A stretch of DNA of 13,315 nucleotides from Pseudomonadota bacterium (lineage in GTDB: Bacteria; Desulfobacterota; Syntrophia; Syntrophales; UBA5619), in the NCBI GenBank assembly GCA_018827585.1, contig JAHJXP010000080.1, positions 1-13,315 of the forward strand. Direction: 5' to 3'. Of the stretch, positions 7,087-12,449 are shown piece after piece. The notes under the pieces are model-generated. The model was not told where the DNA came from and ran no database searches. It saw only the letters and a program-made list of their open reading frames with translations. A program made the position numbers and the translations under genes. The first letter of the stretch is position 1. Each line of letters begins with the position of its first letter.

Positions 7087-7273
7087 ATCCTACAGGACAG
7101 CTGATCCTGAGGAAGAGGCAAAGGGGATCGACGGCTATATCGGCGACCATCCCGTCAGCATCAAACCACAGACTTATGAATCGAAGCAGATGTTACCGGA
7201 AAGCATCGGGGTGCAAATTATCTACTATGACAAAGTAAAGGACGGGATAAATATCTTTATTGACGAATTCTGA
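6974..7273 (+). pseudogene. C-terminal half of an MjaI-type restriction endonuclease
   Basis: The frame starting at TTG 6974 (preceded in frame by TGA at 6956) encodes about 99 residues: VKDLVIVKTFVGLKFQEAIL, then a PEEEAKGIDGYIGDHPVSIKP segment with a PD-(D/E)xK-like D...SIK pair, and an end IIYYDKVKDGINIFIDEF. This matches the C-terminal half of the RE_MjaI family as I remember it, which is about twice this length. The N-terminal half is missing and there is no ribosome-binding site. It overlaps the methyltransferase frame, and the junction near 6974 looks like a deletion that removed the methyltransferase tail and the endonuclease N-terminus together. The catalytic-looking motif is retained, but loss of function is expected. 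Confidence 0.7.
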
Positions 7274-7312
7274 TTTTATGGAACAAGACAATCCAGCCGT
7301 CTCGCTGCACTC

Positions 7313-7440
7313 GCGCTGCGGATTGCCATCCGCTTTCTGTCCATTCGCTATGCGCCGGTCCATCAAGCGAATGCAGTGAGCTATCGTTCCCGCGAGCAAA
7401 CTCGCGCGTCCGGCAGCCGCTGATCCGTAGCGCGTTAGGC
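7313..7440 (+). repeat. Direct repeat copy A / attC-like site ending GTTAGGC
   Basis: A 128-nt sequence about 76% identical (my hand alignment) to 8178-8304, with the first 30 nt identical. It contains GCGGAT-TGCC-ATCCGC (7318-7333) and CGCGAG-CAAA-CTCGCG hairpins. Its left end GCGCTGCGGAT pairs at 10 of 11 positions with ATCCGTAGCGC (7423-7433), which directly precedes GTTAGGC (7434-7440), a match to the integron core GTTRRRY. A matching RYYYAAC at the left end is not present, so the attC call is tentative. Confidence 0.5.
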
Positions 7441-8298
7441 CGGAATAAAAGGCATCGGATGAGATTCGGGGCAGGTGGTGAAATTGCAAAGTGAAGAGAA
7501 AGAACTCAAAGTGTTCATCTCGAACCGAGAATCGAGCTGCGACGAGTGTGGTGAGGGACTCGGTTCGAAGGCTTGGATTACACTCGCTGGAGATAAGGGA
7601 GCATTATGCTTGTCGTGCGCCGATTTAGACCATCTTCTTTTTCTTCCTTCCGGTAATGTAGCTTTGACCAGGCGCGCCCGCAAGCATTCGGCCCTTTCTG
7701 CCGTTGTGCTTAAGTGGAGTCGCGCTCGAAAGCGATATGAACGGCAGGGACTGCTGGTTGAAGCGCAGGCGTTGGAGAAAGCGGAAGAGGAGTGTCTGGC
7801 CGACGACGACGTCAGAGAGCGCCGCAGGGAGCGAGAGGCCACTCGCAGAGAGGGATTGGACCGTCGGTATGTGGACCAGTTTGCCGCGCGGGTAAGGGAA
7901 CACTTCCCCGGCTGCCCCGCTGGAAGAGAACGAGAAATAGCAGAGCACGCCTGCCTCAAGTATAGTGGACGAGTCGGACGGTCTGCCTCTGCCAAAGCGT
8001 TGGATGAGGAGGCGGTACGTCTATCAGTGATCGCTCACCTCCGCCATCGGGAGACAAAATACGACGAGCTTTTAGCGAAGGGATACGACAGGTGGGAGGC
8101 CCGTACCGCAGTAGAGAAGGCTGTTCATCAGGTGTTGCAGAAATGGGAGACATCGGATTCACCGTACTGCAGAACTGGCGCTGCGGATTGCCATCCGCTT
8201 TCTGTCCCGGCGTTTGCGCCGGTCAAGCAAGCAAATGCCACGGCCAGCCGTTCCATCGAGCAAGGTCGCGTGTCCGGCGGCCGCTAAGCTGCGGCATG
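7435..8298 (+). mobile_element. Candidate integron-like gene cassette (DUF2293 ORF plus attC-like site)
   Basis: If the two GTTAGGC/GTTATGC ends are recombination cores, the 864 bp between the cleavage points contain one ORF in the same orientation followed by the repeat, which is the cassette arrangement. No integrase is visible in the window. The structure could instead be an ordinary duplicated flank. Confidence 0.4.
7475..8287 (+). CDS. DUF2293 protein with N-terminal zinc ribbon
   Basis: Up to 270 aa. The N-terminus has CDEC (22-25) and CLSC (45-48), a four-cysteine zinc ribbon, followed by SGNVALTRRARKHS. The middle is Arg/Glu-rich. The block AHLRHRETKYDELLAKGYDRWEA.. (about 189-212), ending in VHQVLQKW, is the DUF2293 signature as I recall it. 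The function of the family is unknown. The start is uncertain: GTG 7475, GTG 7478 or TTG 7484, the last with AGGTGG five bases upstream. About the last 36 residues are read from the direct repeat at 8178-8304, so this tail is probably not part of the ancestral protein. The gene lies inside a candidate cassette and differs in codon use from its neighbours. Confidence 0.75.
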   Translation: MVKLQSEEKELKVFISNRESSCDECGEGLGSKAWITLAGDKGALCLSCADLDHLLFLPSGNVALTRRARKHSALSAVVLKWSRARKRYERQGLLVEAQALEKAEEECLADDDVRERRREREATRREGLDRRYVDQFAARVREHFPGCPAGREREIAEHACLKYSGRVGRSASAKALDEEAVRLSVIAHLRHRETKYDELLAKGYDRWEARTAVEKAVHQVLQKWETSDSPYCRTGAADCHPLSVPAFAPVKQANATASRSIEQGRVSGGR

Positions 8299-8304
8299 TT
8301 ATGC
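8169..8304 (+). repeat. Direct repeat copy B / attC-like site ending GTTATGC
   Basis: Second copy of the 7313-7440 repeat (8178-8304). Here a left-hand GCAGAAC (8169-8175) complements the right-hand GTTATGC (8298-8304) at 6 of 7 positions, giving the paired outer cores expected of attC. Internal hairpins are GCGGAT-TGCC-ATCCGC (8183-8198) and CCGGCG-TTTG-CGCCGG. It overlaps the 3' end of the DUF2293 ORF. Confidence 0.5.
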
Positions 8305-8355
8305 CCTGCCTCTTACCTTTTACCCTCGCCCGCCCGGGTTGGGAAGGCCGTCGGC

Positions 8356-8853
8356 CTAAGTTTCGCCTCTTCTCTGCTCCAGAAGTCCGTCCCAGTCCAG
8401 CGTCGGGAAGATCCGGTGGAGATCATGGTCGTCCTCCACGAAACGGCAGTCGAGGTTGGCGAAAAGCTTTGCCGCAACCTGCCGGGCCGGTTCCGGGGGA
8501 ACGACGACGTCGTTCAGCCCGTGGTAGAGCGTCACGGGAAGAAGCCGCGGCTTTGAATAATATTCGCTCAGATCGACGAGGCCCAGGGCCGGGGCAAGGA
8601 GGATGAGCCGCCGGACGCGGGACTCATGGCGGCAGGCAAAGAGGGTTGCCATCAGGCCACCGAAGCTTGAACCGACGAGGATCAGGTTCTTCCTCCCGGT
8701 GAGAAATCCCTCGAGCTGGATCATCCGCTCCTCGAGGGAGCCGAAGTAGTCATTCATGAGCATCTCCGGGTATCTCTCCCGGAAAAAGCTCCCCTTAGTC
8801 CCCCGGCTGCTGCTGTCGAGACCGTGAATGAATATGCGCATAAAATCGCCCAT
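8356..8853 (-). CDS. YqiA/UPF0227-like alpha/beta hydrolase (putative esterase)
   Basis: A 165-aa single-domain alpha/beta hydrolase. It begins MGDFMRIFIHGLDSSSRGTKG, the usual opening with HG near the oxyanion site. It has the nucleophile elbow G61-S62-S63-F64-G65 (S63 nucleophile), the acid D115 in HGLNDVVVPP and a histidine in DDHDLHRIF (H143 or H146). Small size and pattern fit the YqiA/UPF0227 esterase group; the substrate is unknown. The start at 8853 is supported by GGGAGG five bases upstream; the frame runs back to 8952 without support. It is transcribed leftward, divergent from the DUF1015 gene, with an AT-rich gap between. Confidence 0.85.
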   Translation of the reverse strand: MGDFMRIFIHGLDSSSRGTKGSFFRERYPEMLMNDYFGSLEERMIQLEGFLTGRKNLILVGSSFGGLMATLFACRHESRVRRLILLAPALGLVDLSEYYSKPRLLPVTLYHGLNDVVVPPEPARQVAAKLFANLDCRFVEDDHDLHRIFPTLDWDGLLEQRRGET

Positions 8854-9198
8854 CCGTGCCTCCCATTTCCGAAATCCTGTTTTGCGGCAGCTCTCCTCTT
8901 TCCTTATGTTGCGGGGATAAAAGGCCGCCAGTCCTGAATCCATCACCAACACTTTATGATGATTGAGTTTACAGCATAAACGATGATTCTTTTTATTCAG
9001 TGAGGTGAATGTTAATTGTCAGCAAACTCCCTGCTTTCCATGATTTGCTGAAAGTTGGTGGTGGATTTTGCCAGTCCTTTCCCGTTGCTTTCCATATCCC
9101 GGCGTGCTATGAATTTTCAAGCAAAAAAAGAAAGCCTTCCCCGGCGGAAGGCCGATTTCCGTAAACCGCCAGGCACTTGCGAAAAGGAGGGAAAACCA
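8854..9198. other. AT-rich divergent intergenic region
   Basis: 345 bp between the hydrolase and DUF1015 starts. It holds an 8-bp inverted repeat TCAGCAAA/TTTGCTGA (9019-9026 and 9044-9051), a short GTTTA/TAAAC dyad near 8966-8981, and a terminator-like hairpin at 9134-9152 facing left. Divergent promoters are expected here, but I see no convincing -35/-10 pair. The open frame extending DUF1015 back to 9055 looks non-coding. Confidence 0.6.
9123..9152 (-). terminator. Rho-independent terminator, minus-strand orientation
   Basis: Perfect 7-bp stem GCCTTCC/GGAAGGC with a 5-nt loop (9134-9152). Read on the minus strand it is followed at once by TTTCTTTTTTT. On the plus strand it is followed by CGATTTCC, which lacks a T tract. 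It would therefore stop leftward transcripts arriving antisense through the DUF1015 gene. Confidence 0.6.
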
Positions 9199-10440
9199 AT
9201 GTCGCGTGTGATTCCTTTCCGGGCGCTCAGACCCAGGAAACAGTTCGCCGATCAGGTCGCGGCCCCGCCTTATGATGTCCTAAACGTGGAAGAGGCGCGG
9301 CGCCTGATCCGTTCTAACCCGCTGAGCTTTCTGCGCGTAGAAAAATCGGAGAGCGATCTTTCCGATGCCGCCGGCGTGGATGACCGCCGCATCTATGAAC
9401 GGGCAAAGGAGAATCTGGAGGCGCTGATCCGAAAGGGCATCCTTTTCAGGGAAGAGAGAGAGTCGTTTTATCTTTACCGGCAGCGGAGAGGCGATCACGT
9501 CCAGACCGGTATCGTTGCCGGCGTCAGCCTGGCCGAGTACGAGACCGGAAAGATCAAGCGGCACGAACTGACTCGGGCAGAAAAGGAGCGGGAGAGGACG
9601 AGCCACATCGATACGGCTGGGGCTCAGACGGGCCCGGTATTTATGACCTATCGAGGGCGCGAAGAGATCAACCGCCTAACGGCGCGGGTTGCCGCGACGA
9701 AGCCCGAGTATGACTTTACGGCCGACGACGGTGTCGTCCATACCGTATGGCTCATCGCAGATCCTGCGGATATCCTTGGCGTCGTTGAAGGGTTTGCCCC
9801 GGTCGAAGCGCTCTACATCGCCGACGGCCATCACCGGGCCGCCGCGGCGGCGGCGGTCGCCCGCCTCCGGCAGGCCAGGAATGACTGCGACCGGGGGGAC
9901 GAGTCGCACCACGTTCTGATGGCCGTCATTTTCCCCGAGGATCAGGTACGGATCATGGACTACAACCGTGCAGTCCGGGACCTGAACGGCCTGACCGAAG
10001 AGGCGTTCCTGGAGCGCGTCGGCGATGACTTCCTGATCCGGTGGGACTTCCCCGGCAAGGCGCCGCGCAGGCCCCGTGAATTCGGGATGTATTTGAACGG
10101 CGCCTGGAGTCTGCTGACGGCCCGGGAGGCTATCCTGCGGGATGACGACCCCATCGCCGGTCTCGACGTCTCGCTCCTCCAGGAGCGCCTCCTCGGCCCG
10201 ATCCTCGGAGTCCGGGATCCGCGGACCGACCCCCGGATCGACTTCATCGGGGGCGTCCGGGGAATGGCGGAATTGGAACGACTTGTGAATCGGGAAGGTT
10301 TTGCCGTTGCCTTTTCCCTGTATCCCCCGACGGTGGGACAGATGATGGCCGTGGCGGACGCCGGGAAGGTCATGCCCCCGAAATCCACCTGGTTTGAACC
10401 CAAACTGAGGAGCGGGCTATTCGTATTTCTGCTGGAGTGA
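9199..10440 (+). CDS. DUF1015 family protein
   Basis: 413 aa from the ATG at 9199, which has AGGAGG eight bases upstream; the frame extends to 9055 without conserved sequence. It starts MSRVIPFRALRP and has AAPPYDVL, the pattern KRHELTRAEKERERTSHID, then YIADGHHRAAAA, FPEDQVRIMDYNR and a C-terminal PPKSTWFEPKLRSGL, all hallmarks of DUF1015/COG4198 at its usual length. The DGHHR motif recalls the ParB/Srx-like fold that includes ADP-dependent serine kinases; a kinase role is only a hypothesis. The protein is cytosolic, with no signal or membrane segment. A methyltransferase gene follows after 2 nt, so the two form an operon. Confidence 0.92.
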   Translation: MSRVIPFRALRPRKQFADQVAAPPYDVLNVEEARRLIRSNPLSFLRVEKSESDLSDAAGVDDRRIYERAKENLEALIRKGILFREERESFYLYRQRRGDHVQTGIVAGVSLAEYETGKIKRHELTRAEKERERTSHIDTAGAQTGPVFMTYRGREEINRLTARVAATKPEYDFTADDGVVHTVWLIADPADILGVVEGFAPVEALYIADGHHRAAAAAAVARLRQARNDCDRGDESHHVLMAVIFPEDQVRIMDYNRAVRDLNGLTEEAFLERVGDDFLIRWDFPGKAPRRPREFGMYLNGAWSLLTAREAILRDDDPIAGLDVSLLQERLLGPILGVRDPRTDPRIDFIGGVRGMAELERLVNREGFAVAFSLYPPTVGQMMAVADAGKVMPPKSTWFEPKLRSGLFVFLLE

Positions 10441-10442
10441 AC

Positions 10443-11225
10443 ATGGAAGAGCGCCCAAGCGTAGGGGAGACGGTCGATGAGATCCTCGGGGGGCGCCTCC
10501 GGATCATTCAGAAAAAAGACGGTTACCGCTTTTCAATCGACTCCCTCCTCCTCGCCCATTTTGCCAGCGTACACGAGGATGACAACCTGATCGATCTGGG
10601 TACGGGCAGCGGGATCGTCGCCATGATCCTTGCGCGCCGCCGCCGCTGCCGGAGGATTGTCGGGATCGACATCCAGGAAGAACTCGTGGCGATGGCGAAG
10701 CGGAGCGTAGTCTTAAACGGTCTGGAAGGGCGCGTGGAGATCCGCCGAGGTGATATCCGCCGCCCGGAGTCGCTCTGCGCACCCGGCGCCTTCGACGCGG
10801 CCGTGTTCAACCCGCCCTACCGGAGGCTCCGGTCGGGCCGGATGAACCCCGACCCCGAAAAGGCCGTCGCCCGGCATGAGATCGAGGGCGCGGTGGGGTA
10901 TTTCCTTGCCGCCGCGGGTTACGCCCTCCGGGAGGGAGGTCGCGCGTGTGCGATCTATCCGTCCGCGCGGATGGTGGAGATTGTCTCGCAGATGAGGAGC
11001 CGCCGGATCGAACCAAAGCGGCTGCGGATGGTCCATTCCCGCCCCGGCGCACGGGGGGTGTTTGTTCTCGCCGAAGGGGTGAAAGGGGGGCGGGAAGAGC
11101 TGGCCGTTGAACCGCCTCTGTACATCTATGGGGAGGCGGGCGGATACTCCCCGGAGATGGCGGCTGTTTTCAGATGTCTTTCCGTTTCTCCCGCTGACGG
11201 CGACGGGCGATCTCCCGCGTCATGA
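10443..11225 (+). CDS. TrmN6/YfiC-like tRNA1(Val) adenine-37 N6-methyltransferase family protein
   Basis: 260 aa from ATG 10443 with GGAG five bases upstream; it starts 2 nt after the DUF1015 stop. The N-terminus DGYRFSIDSLLLAHF is typical of the YfiC/TrmN6 group. SAM-binding DLGTGSGIV is at 51-59, the acidic VGIDIQ at 73-78 and the catalytic N6-adenine motif NPPY at 123-126, followed by RRLRSGRMNPDPEKAVARHE. Family knowledge suggests N6-methylation of A37 in tRNA-Val; the exact target here is not proven, as related enzymes are sometimes only called 'methyltransferase small domain'. The 3' end overlaps the convergent DUF721 gene by 56 nt; the last ~18 residues (SPADGDGRSPAS) look non-conserved. 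Confidence 0.88.
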   Translation: MEERPSVGETVDEILGGRLRIIQKKDGYRFSIDSLLLAHFASVHEDDNLIDLGTGSGIVAMILARRRRCRRIVGIDIQEELVAMAKRSVVLNGLEGRVEIRRGDIRRPESLCAPGAFDAAVFNPPYRRLRSGRMNPDPEKAVARHEIEGAVGYFLAAAGYALREGGRACAIYPSARMVEIVSQMRSRRIEPKRLRMVHSRPGARGVFVLAEGVKGGREELAVEPPLYIYGEAGGYSPEMAAVFRCLSVSPADGDGRSPAS

Positions 11226-11676
11226 CCCTCTCCATGATTTCGCGGAGTTCCGCATCCTGGACTGCCTCAAGGCTTTCCCGCACCATGTTTCGGTCGCGTC
11301 CCTTGAGCGGAGGAAGGGTGGGATCGGGCGGCGGCGCACCGGCTGTGCCCGGAGGAGGCGGCGGGATCTCGCCGATGGAGAAAAAGAGGCCCTTGATTCC
11401 CTCGTTTTCGGAAAGCTCGTTGATCCTGGCGAGGATTTCCTCCTTGAGAAACTGAAGCTGGTGCATCCAGACCGGGGAGGAGACCCGGACGATGAGTGTG
11501 CCGCGTTTCATGTTATCAGGAAAGGTTTGGGCGGCAATCTGGGGCCCGACGGACCGTCGCCAGAGATCCAGGAGACGTTGGTCCGTTCCGGAAGAAGGGA
11601 TGTTTTTTTTCTTGAGGATCTTCCGGAGGATCTCCCCCAGCATCTCCGGTTTAGGCTGTCTCGGTCTTTTGCGCAT
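11170..11676 (-). CDS. DUF721 / DciA-like protein
   Basis: 168 aa. The N-terminal half shows the DUF721 pattern: LGEILRKILKK, then LLDLWRRSVGPQIAAQTFPDNM, GTLIVRVSSPVWMHQLQFLKEEILARIN. Family members related to DciA load the replicative DnaB helicase; I infer that only by family. The C-terminal half has a proline-rich linker (PPPPPGTAGAPPP) and a charged helical tail ending REKRKDI. The start at 11676 follows the macrodomain stop by 11 nt with no strong Shine-Dalgarno site, so coupling is likely. Its 3' end overlaps the TrmN6-like gene on the other strand. Confidence 0.85.
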   Translation of the reverse strand: MRKRPRQPKPEMLGEILRKILKKKNIPSSGTDQRLLDLWRRSVGPQIAAQTFPDNMKRGTLIVRVSSPVWMHQLQFLKEEILARINELSENEGIKGLFFSIGEIPPPPPGTAGAPPPDPTLPPLKGRDRNMVRESLEAVQDAELREIMERVMTREIARRRQREKRKDI

Positions 11677-11687
11677 GGGAATTTTTC

Positions 11688-12218
11688 TCAGACGAGTTTT
11701 TTCAGCTCTGCGGCGAAGGCGTCGTAGGTCCGGCGGTCGAAGAGAACGAAGCGGATTGCCTTGATATCGGTGTGCTCCCGCAGGTAATCGACGGCCGTCT
11801 TCAGCGCGATATGGGCCGCCTCGGCGAGGGGGTAGCTGTAGACCCCGGTGCTGATCGCCGGAAAGGCGATGCTCTTGAGTCCCCTGGCGGCGGCGAGCTT
11901 GAGACTGGAAAGATAGGCGCTCCTGAGGAGATCCGCCTCACCCTTCGTCCCGCCTTGATAGATGGGGCCTACGGTGTGGATCACATGTTCCGCCTTAAGA
12001 TTTCCGGCGGTCGTGATAACGGCCTGGCCCGTCGGGCAGCCGCCGATCTTTCGGCATTCGTCCATGATCGACGGTCCGCCGGCGCGGTGGATGGCGCCGT
12101 CCACCCCGGCGCCGCCCATGAGCCGGGAGTTGGCCGCATTGACGATGGCGTCGGTCTCTTCCTTTGTGATGTCTCCCTCGACGAGGGCCAATATTCCCTG
12201 GTTGATTCTGATTTCCAT
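11688..12218 (-). CDS. Macrodomain protein, MacroD/YmdB-type O-acetyl-ADP-ribose deacetylase
   Basis: 176 aa from ATG 12218, supported by AGGAG eight bases upstream (the frame reaches 12245 without support). Motifs: GDITKEETDAIVNAANSRL, GGAGVDGAIHRAGG (ADP-ribose phosphate loop), CPTGQAVITTAG, HVIHTVGPIY and the second loop FPAISTGVYSYP. These match MacroD-type hydrolases that remove ADP-ribose from acidic residues or deacetylate O-acetyl-ADP-ribose. It is a single compact cytosolic domain. The upstream neighbour in transcription order is the iPGM-derived ORF with the repeat element in between, so it may need its own promoter; DUF721 follows after 11 nt. Confidence 0.94.
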   Translation of the reverse strand: MEIRINQGILALVEGDITKEETDAIVNAANSRLMGGAGVDGAIHRAGGPSIMDECRKIGGCPTGQAVITTAGNLKAEHVIHTVGPIYQGGTKGEADLLRSAYLSSLKLAAARGLKSIAFPAISTGVYSYPLAEAAHIALKTAVDYLREHTDIKAIRFVLFDRRTYDAFAAELKKLV

Positions 12219-12258
12219 GGCGTCTTCTCCTTTTGTCCGTTTCACCCGGAGCGAATCC

Positions 12259-12424
12259 TGACGGCTTCGTAAAAAGACCGGATGCTGCGTTGCGCTTCAT
12301 CCTTCGTCATTGCGGCGTACGCCAAAGTACGCCTTATTCCTCAGGGTTCGCGCGCCTTGCCTGCGGCCTTTTTACGAAGCCATCCCCTTTTCGCTGCTTT
12401 TAAGACTTTTTTACGAGGGCGTCA
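12259..12424. repeat. Palindromic intergenic element, copy 2
   Basis: 166 bp in the same orientation as copy 1. The left end TGACGGCTTCGTAAAAAGAC (12259-12278) differs from copy 1 by one base, and the left 44 nt match at all but that position. It lacks the 60-nt hairpin insert of copy 1 (5 nt instead) but keeps the GGCGTAC-N6-GTACGCC hairpin and the internal end copy (12368-12384). The right end (12404-12424) has decayed: one extra T and two mismatches. It lies 25 bp beyond the stop of the iPGM-derived ORF and upstream of the macrodomain gene. Confidence 0.88.
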
Positions 12425-12449
12425 ATCCGGGGCGTCGTTCCAGGCGGTT

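Noticed and set aside
6040..7273. Programmed frameshift making a single methyltransferase-endonuclease fusion
   Set aside because: The endonuclease N-terminal half is missing and no slippery site is evident; deletion and decay is simpler.
8343..8358. AGGCC/GGCCT hairpin at the end of the hydrolase gene
   Set aside because: Five-bp stem without a T tract on the minus strand.
9055..9198. N-terminal extension of DUF1015 from 9055
   Set aside because: AT-rich, covers a terminator hairpin, non-conserved; the ATG at 9199 has AGGAGG.
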